From an uncultured Clostridia bacterium (lineage in GTDB: Bacteria; Bacillota; Clostridia; Christensenellales; CAG-314): 46,429 nt of DNA. The translations under genes were made by a program, and so were the position numbers. Below, in pieces: positions 24,421-36,904 of the stretch. Every line of letters starts with the position of its first letter. Position 1 is the stretch's first letter. The stretch spans positions 1 to 46,429 of the forward strand of contig CANQND010000012.1 in assembly GCA_947625115.1 (NCBI GenBank). Reading direction: 5' to 3'. A model generated the notes under the pieces. That model saw only the letters and a list, made by a program, of their open reading frames with translations, searched no databases and had not been told where the DNA came from.

Positions 24421-24520
24421 CTGAAAAGCAAGTAGTCTACCTGCAATCTGCGCGGGCAAGTTGGGGCTTTTCTAACGCCCCAACGCAGTCGTCACCGATA
24501 GGTGACTGATGAGTTTCGAC
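24421..24520 (+). repeat. 42-bp identical module plus second ATGAGTTTCGAC unit
   Basis: Positions 24450-24491 are identical to 34-75 (42 of 42). They are followed by CACC-gata-GGTG and a second GTGACTGATGAGTTTCGAC (24502-24520). Here GTTTCG can pair with the following CGAAAC (stem across actac). Confidence 0.75.
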
Positions 24521-24542
24521 TACCGAAACAAGTTAAATTCCC

Positions 24543-24790
24543 GCGCCACCCTCGTTGCAGATTATTTTTGGTTGAACACCCTCGCTCCTTGTGTTACAAG
24601 GTCCCCGACCGCCCACCCCTGAGTGAAGTGAAGTTTGCCGTTACTCGGCAAGTGAAGTACAATTGTGAAGTTTGCGGCATAGCCGCAAGTTAAGGACGGG
24701 GCAATCGCCCCCGCCGTTCCTCTCCCCGACCACCAACCCCCGTCCGCAGGAGTAGGTCGGCAACTGTAATAAGTATCGCCCCGCATTTTT
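24543..24790 (+). repeat. 88-bp repeat copy B and GTGAAGT hairpins
   Basis: 24543-24630 repeats 24011-24098. GTGAAGT follows at 24623, 24628, 24652 and 24665, separated by TTGCCG/CGGCAA and ACAATTGT stems, then TTGCGGC-ata-GCCGCAA and a GGGGC/GCCCC stem. The element fades out near 24790, and an AT-rich stretch with the rarA promoter follows. Confidence 0.7.
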
Positions 24791-24901
24791 TTCCGCGAAC
24801 GCGCTTTTCATTTCTGCATTTTGGCATACGTTTTGTCTTTGGTATATAAAATATATTTCCGCGCGGAAAATTTTATTTTATTGATTATATATCGATTTAT
24901 C

Positions 24902-24930
24902 TTGCAAATCGGTTGATAATTTGGTACAAT
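24902..24930 (+). promoter_or_regulatory. rarA promoter predicting a leaderless mRNA
   Basis: TTGCAA (24902-24907), 17 bp, TACAAT (24925-24930). Position +1 is expected at 24937, next to the ATG at 24938. The bases between (agatagc) contain no ribosome binding site. Confidence 0.7.
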
Positions 24931-24937
24931 AGATAGC

Positions 24938-26293
24938 ATGGCACAGTATGAACAAAAATCGTTATTTGAAACGGACAAACTGCAAAACATTCCTCTTGCC
25001 GAGCGTATGCGCCCCAAGGTTCTGTCGGAGTTTATCGGGCAAACTCACCTGATATACGACGGCTCGCTTTTGTGCCGCGCTATCAAGGCGGACAAGTTGG
25101 GGAGCTGTATCTTTTGGGGTGCGCCGGGAACGGGCAAAACCAGCCTTGCAAACGTTATCGCCAACACAACGGGCAGTCATTTTGAAAAGCTCAACGCCGT
25201 CAGTTCTGGCGTGAGCGACGCAAAGAAGATCATCGACGACGCAACGCGCCGTTTTAACGCCTACGGGCAAAAGACCTATTTGCTCTTGGACGAGTGTCAC
25301 CGTTGGAGCAAATCGCAAAGCGACTGCGTACTCCCCGCAATCGAAAAGGGGTACATAACCTTTATCGGTTCTACCACCGAAAACCCCTACGTCAGTATGA
25401 CGCGGGCGATAGTTTCTCGTTGCAGAGTTTTTGAATTTCTGCCCCTTACCAAGCAGGATATACGTAAAGGCTTGACGGAAGCCGTCAAGCGCGACGGATT
25501 GCTTTCTCGTCGCAAAGTAGTTTTGGACGACGACGCGATAGAGTACATTTGCGAAACGGCTGCGGGCGATCTGCGCAACGCCTACAATGCGTTGGAGTTG
25601 GCTGTCATAACAACGGATCCGCAAGCGGACGGCACCACGCACATAACAAAGCTCATCGCCTCGCAATCTATGCAGAAAAAGGCGTTGTCGGTGGATACGG
25701 GAACGTACTACGATATGATTTCCGCGTTTATCAAGAGTATGCGCGGAAGCGACCCCAACGCCGCGTTGTTTTGGTTTGAACGTATGTTGGAAGCGGGCGT
25801 AGACCCCTTGTTGCTTGCCCGCCGCATTGTGATACACGCCGCCGAGGACGTCGGTCTTGCCGATCCGCGCGCATTGGTAGTGGCTACAAGCGCGTTGACG
25901 GCTTTTCAGAATATCGGCTTGCCCGAGGGGCGTATTCCTTTGACGGAAGCCATTTTGTACATATGCAACTGTCCCAAGTCCAACTCCGTGGTGAACGCGC
26001 TGTACGCCGCCGAGGACTGCGCCAAAAGCAACCCCGCCGCCCGAGTGCCGCGTTATCTTATGGACGAAAATCACCCGCGCAGTACGGAGGAAATTGACGG
26101 CGCGGCGTACAAATATCCGCACAACTACGGCGGTTGGGTGGAACAGCAGTACCTGCCCGACGAGGTAAAGGACGAAGTGTTTTACGTCCCGAGCAACAAC
26201 GGCGAGGACGTAGGTTGCCGCCAACCGAAAGTGAAAAAAGATTTCAAACACCAAGAAGTACCCAACAAGTGGTTCGAGGACGACGATAAATGA
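24938..26293 (+). CDS. rarA: Replication-associated recombination protein A (RarA/MgsA)
   Basis: AAA+ ATPase related to clamp loaders, acting at stalled or gapped replication forks. Seen: Walker A GAPGTGKT (61-68), Walker B LLLDECHRW, sensor 1 GSTTENPY, sensor 2 GDLRNAYNALE, and the MgsA C-terminal tetramerisation domain (SDPNAALFWFERMLEAG...). 451 residues, normal. The N-terminal PLAERMRPKVLSEFIGQ fixes ATG 24938. Its stop overlaps the ABC ATPase start by 4 bp (ATGA). Confidence 0.96.
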   Translation: MAQYEQKSLFETDKLQNIPLAERMRPKVLSEFIGQTHLIYDGSLLCRAIKADKLGSCIFWGAPGTGKTSLANVIANTTGSHFEKLNAVSSGVSDAKKIIDDATRRFNAYGQKTYLLLDECHRWSKSQSDCVLPAIEKGYITFIGSTTENPYVSMTRAIVSRCRVFEFLPLTKQDIRKGLTEAVKRDGLLSRRKVVLDDDAIEYICETAAGDLRNAYNALELAVITTDPQADGTTHITKLIASQSMQKKALSVDTGTYYDMISAFIKSMRGSDPNAALFWFERMLEAGVDPLLLARRIVIHAAEDVGLADPRALVVATSALTAFQNIGLPEGRIPLTEAILYICNCPKSNSVVNALYAAEDCAKSNPAARVPRYLMDENHPRSTEEIDGAAYKYPHNYGGWVEQQYLPDEVKDEVFYVPSNNGEDVGCRQPKVKKDFKHQEVPNKWFEDDDK

Positions 26294-27021
26294 TAAAATT
26301 ACACAACGTATCCAAAACCTATGCCAAATCGCAAACAAAAGCGGTGGACGAGATCACCCTGCAAATAAACGCAGGCGAGATATTCGGCTTTTTGGGTCCA
26401 AACGGCGCGGGGAAGTCCACAACTATCAAGATGATAACGGGCATACTCACCCCCGACAGCGGCACGATAGAGCTAAACGGGATAAACTTGGCGGAAGATC
26501 CCATCGCCGCCAAATCCATTGTGGGTTTTGTCCCCGACAATCACGAAGTATACGAAACGTTGAAAGGGATAGAGTATCTCAATTTTATCGGCACTATGTA
26601 CGGCGTTGCGCCCGACCTACTCAAAGAAAGGACGGAGGAGTACGCCTCGCTGTTCGATATGAAAAACGCGCTGACCGACTTGATTGGTTCCTATTCGCAC
26701 GGAATGAAGCAAAAACTTTCCGTCATAGCCGCGCTTGTTCACGACCCTAAGATATGGGTGCTTGACGAGCCTCTTGTGGGCTTGGATCCGCAATCGGCGT
26801 TCCGTCTGAAACAAATTATGAGAAAAAGAGCCGACGACGGCAACACGGTGTTTTTCAGTTCGCACGTGATAGACGTAGTGGAAAAGGTCTGCGACCGAAT
26901 CGGAATAATAAATCACGGCAAACTCGTGGCGGTGGACACGTTGGAAAATATCCGCAACAACGACAAAGTTTCTTTGGAAAGTTTGTTCCTTACCGTTACG
27001 GCGGACGGAGAGGGCAAATGA
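26290..27021 (+). CDS. ABC transporter ATP-binding protein
   Basis: Nucleotide-binding subunit of an ABC-2 type exporter. Seen: Walker A GPNGAGKST (36-44), signature SYSHGMKQK (in place of LSGGQ), Walker B WVLDEPLVGLDP and the H-loop SSHVID. 243 residues. It starts inside the rarA stop (ATGA) and its own stop overlaps the permease start by 4 bp, so all three are translationally coupled. The substrate is not evident; the group includes drug, bacteriocin and Na+ exporters. Confidence 0.94.
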   Translation: MIKLHNVSKTYAKSQTKAVDEITLQINAGEIFGFLGPNGAGKSTTIKMITGILTPDSGTIELNGINLAEDPIAAKSIVGFVPDNHEVYETLKGIEYLNFIGTMYGVAPDLLKERTEEYASLFDMKNALTDLIGSYSHGMKQKLSVIAALVHDPKIWVLDEPLVGLDPQSAFRLKQIMRKRADDGNTVFFSSHVIDVVEKVCDRIGIINHGKLVAVDTLENIRNNDKVSLESLFLTVTADGEGK

Positions 27022-28739
27022 AAAAATATTTAGCTCTCGTCAAATTGCTACTTGTAAAGCAATTTTGTCAATTCCGCGCCGCGTCGAGCAAAGCCGACAA
27101 AAGGAAACGCGGCGGAACAATAGCCCTCTACGTTTTGCTCGCTCTTTGCTTTGCGCCCACCGTCGTCGCGATAGCGGTGTGTATGTACTTTATGGGCAAG
27201 ATAGCGGGCGCGGATAGGTATCTCGGCACGTTTTTGTTGCTGATGTGTCAGGGCTTGGTTTTGATTTTCGGCGTACACTCCGTTATATCAACGGTGTTTG
27301 TGGTAAAGGACGCGGATAGATTGCTGTTTCTGCCCGTACGCGCGCACACCGTGTTTCTTGCCAAACTTACCGTGGCGTACATTAACGAACTTATCACAAC
27401 TGCGGTCGCGGCGATAGCGGTGCTGTTGCCTTTCGGTTTGGGAGCTTCGGCAAGCGCGGCGTACTACGTTATGTTGCCCGTGGCGGCGTTGCTCATTCCT
27501 ATGTTCCCAATGCTTGTGGGAACGCTCGTTGCAATGCCCTTGTCGGCGTTGGTTACCGCTTTCGGGAAAAACAGCCTCGTAAAAACGATTTTGCGCATAG
27601 CCATCTACGTGGTGATAATCGGTCTGTATATGTTTTTGATGTACCAATTCGGGTTTTTGACAGGCTCGGAAAACGGCAACGCGCTGGACAACCCCGAAGT
27701 GTACGTCCGCGAAATTTTGGAAAATCTGGAAGAGCGTTTGCACGTTGTAATGCCCTATTTTCACCCCGATTTTATGCTTATGACGGCTATGACCGCCGCC
27801 GATTTCGCGCAATGGATAGCGGGCTTTGCGGCGGCTTTGGGTGAAAATATCGCCTTGCTCGGTTTGGTGTTTTTGGCGGCGTTGCCTTTCTACCGCAGAA
27901 TGCTTGTTATGTCTGTGGAAGAGGGCGGGTCGCGCCGCAAAAAGGGCAACGAAACGGTCAAAATGGAAAATCGCGGCGTCGTTCGCGAGATAATGCGCGT
28001 AGACCTCAAAAAGACGGTGCGCGATCCTCAAATAGGCTTTCAATCCTTTGCGGGCATTGTGATGATGCCGATACTCGTGGTGATAATCTACTTTTGTTTG
28101 GGCATAAGCGACGAGGGCGACGCGTCCGTTCTGAAATTGATAAGCACGTCGTCGTTGTATCAGGCGATTGCTCCCGTGGTGATACTCGCCTACATCGGCT
28201 TTATCGGCGCGGCTACAAACGTGTTGGGACTTTATCCCATATCGAGGGAGAACAAGTCGCTGTCCGTTTTGAAAAGTTTGCCCGTCCCGTTCAACAAGGT
28301 GCTGTTGGCAAAGGTGTTGCTGGCTACGTCGGTAATGGCGGTGTGCGATCTTCTCACCTGCGTGTTGATAGTGGCTTTGCTCGGCGTAAAGTGGTACTAC
28401 GGCGCGGCGGTGTTGGCAACTATGCTGTTGATAGGCTTCGGCTCGATGTGCATAACTACGCTCGTTGACCTGAAAAATCCCCGTTTGAGTTGGGATAACT
28501 TTTCGGGATTGAAAAATATGAAGAACTCTTGGTTGGCAATGCTCGTCGCGTTTCTTTCCGCAATTTCTATCGCAACGTTGTCCGCGCCCTTTATCGTGTT
28601 GTACGCTCTGTTCGGACAGTGGTTTTGGCTGTTGATAATGTGGTTGGTCGATATGGCGGCAGGCGGCGCGTTTGCGGCGATTGCCTACAAGGTTATGACG
28701 GCAAAAGCGGCTAAGTGCTTTGAACAGATAGAAATTTAG
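27018..28739 (+). CDS. ABC-2 type permease
   Basis: Membrane partner of the preceding ATPase. 573 residues with about 12 hydrophobic spans in two halves (residues 35-300 and 345-570), separated by a charged cytoplasmic stretch (EEGGSRRKKGNETVKMENR, about 297-315). The N-terminus is basic and amphipathic. This resembles large putative ABC exporters of Clostridia rather than the 250-residue ABC-2 subunits, so one copy could form a full transmembrane unit. No substrate can be inferred. Confidence 0.88.
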   Translation: MKKYLALVKLLLVKQFCQFRAASSKADKRKRGGTIALYVLLALCFAPTVVAIAVCMYFMGKIAGADRYLGTFLLLMCQGLVLIFGVHSVISTVFVVKDADRLLFLPVRAHTVFLAKLTVAYINELITTAVAAIAVLLPFGLGASASAAYYVMLPVAALLIPMFPMLVGTLVAMPLSALVTAFGKNSLVKTILRIAIYVVIIGLYMFLMYQFGFLTGSENGNALDNPEVYVREILENLEERLHVVMPYFHPDFMLMTAMTAADFAQWIAGFAAALGENIALLGLVFLAALPFYRRMLVMSVEEGGSRRKKGNETVKMENRGVVREIMRVDLKKTVRDPQIGFQSFAGIVMMPILVVIIYFCLGISDEGDASVLKLISTSSLYQAIAPVVILAYIGFIGAATNVLGLYPISRENKSLSVLKSLPVPFNKVLLAKVLLATSVMAVCDLLTCVLIVALLGVKWYYGAAVLATMLLIGFGSMCITTLVDLKNPRLSWDNFSGLKNMKNSWLAMLVAFLSAISIATLSAPFIVLYALFGQWFWLLIMWLVDMAAGGAFAAIAYKVMTAKAAKCFEQIEI

Positions 28740-28906
28740 CCTCGACTTTCGCCTGTTTCGACAAAACGGGTTGGAATAAGGGCAAGTGTGCGGCGGATTG
28801 TTTTCGGACGGCGGCGCACCCGAATTTCGATAGAACGTTACCGCTCGGAAAATCGCCGAAAACGCTTTTTCCAAGCGAAAAAATAAAACATTTGGGAGAA
28901 ATTTAT

Positions 28907-30106
28907 ATGAACGTACTTGACGTACTGAAAGCGCGCGGTTACGTAAAACAAACCGTGTTCGAAGAGGAACTTTACGATTTGCTCGGCAAAGAAAAAGTGG
29001 TGTTTTACAACGGCTACGACCCTACTGCGGACAGCCTCACCGCGGGGCATTTCGTTACGCTAATGGCGATGGCGCATATGCAACGCGCGGGACACACGCC
29101 CATAATTCTCATCGGCGGCGGTACGGCTATGGTCGGCGACCCGTCGGGACGTACGGATATGCGCTCGATGATGAGCAAAGAAACGATAATGCACAACGTC
29201 GAGTGTTTCAAAAAGCAAATGTCCCGTTTTATCGACGTGGACAAGGCGATTTTCGTCAACAACGCCGATTGGCTGTGGAACCTCAACTACATAGACTTTT
29301 TGAGGGAAATAGGCACGTGCTTTTCCGTAAATCAAATGCTCACGGCGGAGTGTTTCAAACAACGTCTGGAACGCGGATTGAGCTTTTTGGAGTTCAACTA
29401 TATGCTTATGCAGGGGTACGATTTCCTTGTGCTTAACCGCAAGTACAACTGTATTTTGCAAACGGGCGGCGACGATCAGTGGAGCAATATGCTTGCGGGC
29501 GCGGACCTTATCCGCCGCAAAGAGGGCAAAAAGGCTTACGCGCTTACCTACACGTTGCTTACCACGTCCGACGGCAAAAAGATGGGCAAAACCGCCAAGG
29601 GTGCGGTGTGGTTGGACGCAAACAAAACAAGTCCGTACGACTTTTTCCAATATTGGCGCAACATAGAGGACGACCGCGTGGAAACTTGCCTCAAACTGCT
29701 CACTTTTGTGGATTTGGAAGAGATTGCTGAGCTTACCGCGCACAAAGACGAGAGAATGAACGCGGCAAAAGAACGCCTTGCCTACGAAGTTACGGTGATA
29801 GTACACGGCAAGGACGTAGCCGACCAAGTTTTGAAGCAGGTAAAGGCTTCGTTCGGTTCCGACGTGGAAAATATGCCCGTCGTAAGGATATCCGACCCCC
29901 TCAACATAATCGACATTTTGGTTAAATGCGGTCAGTGCAAGTCCAACGGCGAAGCGCGCCGTTTGGTGGAGGGCGGCGGCGTGTCCGTCAACGAGCAGAG
30001 GATAGGCGCGGCAAATTGGACCCTCCCCGAGGAAGTACTCGCCAAAGGCGAATTTGTACTGCACAAGGGCAAAAAGGTACACGTTCGCGTGATTATCGAC
30101 AGATGA
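28907..30106 (+). CDS. tyrS: Tyrosyl-tRNA synthetase
   Basis: Charges tRNA-Tyr. Seen: the class I HIGH-like element in DPTADSLTAGH (38-48), GGDDQWSN for tyrosine binding, KKMGKT as the KMSKS motif, and a C-terminal S4 RNA-binding domain (DILVKCGQCKSNGEARRLVEGGGV). 399 residues. ATG 28907 with GGGAGAA upstream is preferred to a TTG at 28892. The 167-bp leader was searched for a T-box (AGGGTGGNACCGCG) and none was found, although a GTGCG/CGCAC inverted repeat is present. Confidence 0.97.
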   Translation: MNVLDVLKARGYVKQTVFEEELYDLLGKEKVVFYNGYDPTADSLTAGHFVTLMAMAHMQRAGHTPIILIGGGTAMVGDPSGRTDMRSMMSKETIMHNVECFKKQMSRFIDVDKAIFVNNADWLWNLNYIDFLREIGTCFSVNQMLTAECFKQRLERGLSFLEFNYMLMQGYDFLVLNRKYNCILQTGGDDQWSNMLAGADLIRRKEGKKAYALTYTLLTTSDGKKMGKTAKGAVWLDANKTSPYDFFQYWRNIEDDRVETCLKLLTFVDLEEIAELTAHKDERMNAAKERLAYEVTVIVHGKDVADQVLKQVKASFGSDVENMPVVRISDPLNIIDILVKCGQCKSNGEARRLVEGGGVSVNEQRIGAANWTLPEEVLAKGEFVLHKGKKVHVRVIIDR

Positions 30107-30726
30107 AAGAGTACGTCACCCTTTCCGATACGCCTACCGTGGCGGAAATCGTAATAGAAAAATCTCGGTTTATCGCCGCCGCCGTCCGCGTTGATTCGGC
30201 GGAAGAAGCGCAACGTTTTGTGGAGGAGAGGAGAAAAAAGTTCGGCGACGCCACGCACAACTGTTACGCCTACGCGGTGGGGGACAAAGCCAAGTTCAGC
30301 GACGACGGCGAACCGCAAGGCACGGCGGGTTTGCCCATTTACGAGTGCATAAAGCAAAACGGATTGGACAGGGTTTGCGTTGTCGTAACAAGGTACTTCG
30401 GCGGTGTAAAGCTGGGCGCGGGCGGTCTTGTTCGAGCATACGGCGGCATTTGCGCAGAAGCGTTGCGCAACGCGCCTCGCCTCAAAATGACCGATTGCAC
30501 GCGCGCGCAGATTGTCACGGAGTACTCCTTTTTGAAACAGTTGCGTAACGCTTTGCAACCTTATGCGGTAGAAGAAGCCGTGACATTTGACTACAAAGTG
30601 ACCCTACTATATCTGTTTCCTACGGTTTTATCAAATACTATTGCAGACATAGTATCGGAAAATACGCTCGGAAAGGGCGTTTTTGAAGTGAAAGAGCGGC
30701 TTTTGTACTATTTTGAACACAAATAA
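30103..30726 (+). CDS. YigZ/IMPACT family protein
   Basis: An N-terminal IMPACT domain with the hallmark SDDGEPQGTAGLPI (about 66-79) and RYFGGVKLGAGGLVRAYG, then a ferredoxin-like DUF1949 C-terminal domain. 207 residues, the usual length. Homologues bind RNA or ribosomes, but bacterial function is uncertain. ATG 30103 overlaps the tyrS stop (ATGA). The 3' part contains an intragenic copy of the 19-bp inverted repeat (30636-30654) and is AT-richer than the rest of the gene. Confidence 0.93.
   Translation: MKEYVTLSDTPTVAEIVIEKSRFIAAAVRVDSAEEAQRFVEERRKKFGDATHNCYAYAVGDKAKFSDDGEPQGTAGLPIYECIKQNGLDRVCVVVTRYFGGVKLGAGGLVRAYGGICAEALRNAPRLKMTDCTRAQIVTEYSFLKQLRNALQPYAVEEAVTFDYKVTLLYLFPTVLSNTIADIVSENTLGKGVFEVKERLLYYFEHK
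30636..30654. promoter_or_regulatory. 19-bp inverted repeat, copy 3 of 3
   Basis: TACTATTGCAGACATAGTA inside the yigZ-like coding region, 90 bp before the pcrA start. It differs from the copy at 3037 at two positions (T to G and C to G in the spacer), with both arms intact. Confidence 0.4.
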
Positions 30727-30744
30727 CAAACGGGAGTTACGGCA

Positions 30745-34927
<4,183 letters not shown>

Positions 34928-35084
34928 TTTTTTACGGCCTCGCGGCAAATTTCGCGATAAAAATCGTCAAAAACCTGTTTTGCTCCGACGTTTCGCCGTT
35001 TGAACCGCCTGCCGAAAGCGAAAATACCGATTTGGCACGGCAGTCGGCTTTGCCGAAGTTTTACGACAGATTTTTTTGCGGTAC

Positions 35085-35130
35085 AAGGGGCTTTTGCGCC
35101 GTGTTTTAGGCGTTGCGAAAGCCCTTTTGC
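35085..35130 (+). terminator. Terminator after ligA
   Basis: AAGGGGCTTT (35085-35094) pairs with AAAGCCCTTTT (35118-35128). An inner GCGCC/GGCG stem extends it, and it continues into GCGTTTTGTT. Confidence 0.75.
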
Positions 35131-35182
35131 GTTTTGTTACAAATATTTATAAAAATATAAATTTAATTTTAGTCGCCAACGG

Positions 35183-35211
35183 TTGAAAAAATACTTTGCT
35201 TGTGGTACAAT
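35183..35211 (+). promoter_or_regulatory. Promoter of the housekeeping cluster
   Basis: TTGAAA (35183-35188), 17 bp, TACAAT (35206-35211). The leader is about 26 nt with a GGAGG site upstream of ATG 35244. It probably drives yicC through rpe. Confidence 0.8.
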
Positions 35212-35243
35212 ATTTAATTGAAAATAATGGAGGATTGTGCGCA

Positions 35244-36122
35244 ATGAAAAGTATGACGGGTTACGGCAAAGCAACGGTCACGCGAGATAATCGCGAACTT
35301 ACGGTAGAGTTGAAAAGCGTCAATCACCGTTTTTTGGACGTAGCGATAAAAATTCCGCGCTCTTTCGTTTCCTGCGAGGACGCTATCCGCGCCGTTATTT
35401 CCAAGGGCGTATCGCGCGGACACTTGGACGTGTATCTCAACTACACGCTTGTGGGCGACACGGACAAGCGCGTGGAAGTGGATATGACTCTTGCGCAAAG
35501 TTACGTTGAGGCGGCGCACCGACTCAGTTTGCAATTTCCCGAACTTCATCACGATTTCAACATAAACGCGCTTATGCACTCGGGCGACGTTCTGAAAGTG
35601 GAACAAGTCGGCGACGACGGTCAACTGTTGCGCTCTATGGTGGAGGAGGCGACCGCTCTCGCAGTGGAAAACCTCAACGCTATGCGTGAAAGAGAGGGAG
35701 AAATTCTCCGCCGCGATTTGCTGAGCAAGATAGACGTTGTGGAAAAGTTGCTCTCGCGCATAAAGGAATTTGCTCCCCGCGTTACCGAACAATACCGCGA
35801 AAAGCTGCTTGCGCGCATAACGGAAGCGTTGGGCGATGTTCAGTTGGACGACGCAAAACTTATGAACGAAGTTTGCTTTTTTGCGGATAAATCCTGTATC
35901 GACGAGGAAATCACGCGGTTGGGCAGTCACATCGCTCACGCCCGAACCATTCTCGCCTCCGACGGACCCGTAGGGCGGCAGTTGGATTTCTTGGTGCAGG
36001 AATTTAATCGCGAAACCAACACGATTTGCAGTAAATCGTCGATGTTGGAGCTTACCGACGTTGCGTTGGCAATGAAGAACGAAATAGAAAAAATTCGCGA
36101 ACAAGTACAAAATTTGGAGTGA
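35244..36122 (+). CDS. yicC: YicC/YloC-family endoribonuclease
   Basis: The YicC family has endoribonuclease activity in characterised members. Seen: the N-terminal signature MKSMTGYGKA followed by ELKSVNHRFLDV, a helical middle, and the C-terminal DUF1732 block with GRQLDFLVQEFNRETNTICSK broken near residues 252-272, the invariant end of the family. 292 residues. ATG 35244 has GGAGG upstream. It is the first gene of the cluster, 23 bp before gmk. The small gene remA that often lies between yicC and gmk in Bacillota is absent. Confidence 0.95.
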   Translation: MKSMTGYGKATVTRDNRELTVELKSVNHRFLDVAIKIPRSFVSCEDAIRAVISKGVSRGHLDVYLNYTLVGDTDKRVEVDMTLAQSYVEAAHRLSLQFPELHHDFNINALMHSGDVLKVEQVGDDGQLLRSMVEEATALAVENLNAMREREGEILRRDLLSKIDVVEKLLSRIKEFAPRVTEQYREKLLARITEALGDVQLDDAKLMNEVCFFADKSCIDEEITRLGSHIAHARTILASDGPVGRQLDFLVQEFNRETNTICSKSSMLELTDVALAMKNEIEKIREQVQNLE

Positions 36123-36145
36123 TCCATTGGAGATAAAACAAAAAT

Positions 36146-36718
36146 ATGGAAGAAAAAAAACAAGGTAAACTTATCATTATTTCCGGTCCCAGCGGCGCGG
36201 GGAAAGGAACAATTTGCGCCGAATTGATGAAACTTATGCCCGACTTGGTGCTGTCCTGTTCGGTGACGACGCGCGCTCCTCGCGCCAACGAACGCCGAGA
36301 TCGCAGTTATTTCTTCGTTACGGAAGATAACTTCCTCGATATGGTGCGCAGGAACGAATTGTTGGAATACGACCAACACTTTGAAAACTACTACGGCACT
36401 CCCAAAAAGTTCGTTGTGGATATGCTCAACTTCGGCAAGGACGTAATTTTGGAAATTGACGTAAAGGGCGCGTTGCAGGTAAAGCAAAACTATCCCGACA
36501 GCATTTTGTTCTTTATCGAGGCACCCAGCGAAGAAGCGTTGTACGAACGTCTGAAAAAGCGCGGTTCGGAAAGCGAAGAAAAAATTCAAATTCGAATGGC
36601 GCGTAACAAATTAGAACTTGCTCAACGTTACAAGTACGACTACTGCATTATGAACGACGACGTAGACAGAGCGGTAGCGGAAATAATAGAAATTTTGAAA
36701 GAAAGGAGAAAAAAGTAA
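36146..36718 (+). CDS. gmk: Guanylate kinase
   Basis: Converts GMP to GDP with ATP. P-loop SGPSGAGKGT (13-22), the GMP-binding SVTTRAPRANE with conserved Ser/Arg, YYGTP and DVKGALQVK, and a lid region. 190 residues, the usual length. A GGAG lies 13 nt upstream, rather distant. The stop codon TAA is immediately followed by the rpoZ ATG. Confidence 0.97.
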   Translation: MEEKKQGKLIIISGPSGAGKGTICAELMKLMPDLVLSCSVTTRAPRANERRDRSYFFVTEDNFLDMVRRNELLEYDQHFENYYGTPKKFVVDMLNFGKDVILEIDVKGALQVKQNYPDSILFFIEAPSEEALYERLKKRGSESEEKIQIRMARNKLELAQRYKYDYCIMNDDVDRAVAEIIEILKERRKK

Positions 36719-36904
36719 ATGATTACAAAACCTCCCATTGACGAACTGACCGCAAAAGCGGGCGACAAGTACACTCTTTGTTGCGTTATCGCAAAGCGCG
36801 CAAAGGAACTTAACAACAGCCCCGATTTGCCGCAGAACTTCAAACCCATCACCTATGCCGCGGGCGAATTTGACGACGGCATAACGGAGATAGCCAAGAA
36901 GTAA
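36719..36904 (+). CDS. rpoZ: RNA polymerase omega subunit
   Basis: 61 residues with the omega signature DELTAKAGDKYTLCCVIAKRAKEL (broken here only by length limits of the family motif: DKYTL...AKRA). It assists RNA polymerase assembly. The gmk-rpoZ-coaBC order supports the call. The ATG abuts the gmk stop; GAAAGGAGAAAAA upstream is a strong ribosome site. Its stop overlaps the coaBC ATG by one base (TAATG). Confidence 0.93.
   Translation: MITKPPIDELTAKAGDKYTLCCVIAKRAKELNNSPDLPQNFKPITYAAGEFDDGITEIAKK

Larger units (their letters stand above)
34928..35243. other. ligA-yicC intergenic region
   Basis: 315 bp without a convincing gene. It holds the terminator at 35085-35130, an AT-rich tract (about 35140-35175) and the yicC promoter at 35183-35211. 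Nothing else is recognised; a 61-codon frame overlapping the ligA end has no ribosome site and no family likeness. Confidence 0.7.

Noticed and set aside
24402-24440. Hammerhead ribozyme, because CTGATGAG appears in the repeat
   Set aside because: The core needs CUGAUGA, stem II, then GAAA and a third stem. Only one of four copies has a downstream CGAAAC, and the flanking helices do not close in the others.
23615-24790. CRISPR array
   Set aside because: The repeated word is only 7 bp, the intervals are self-complementary hairpins of variable length, and no cas genes are present.
26290-28739. Assigning the ABC exporter to antibiotic or bacteriocin resistance
   Set aside because: No substrate-specific neighbours or motifs; only the generic ABC-2 architecture is visible.
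28740-28906. T-box riboswitch before tyrS
   Set aside because: No AGGGTGGNACCGCG box or terminator/antiterminator pair could be found in the leader.
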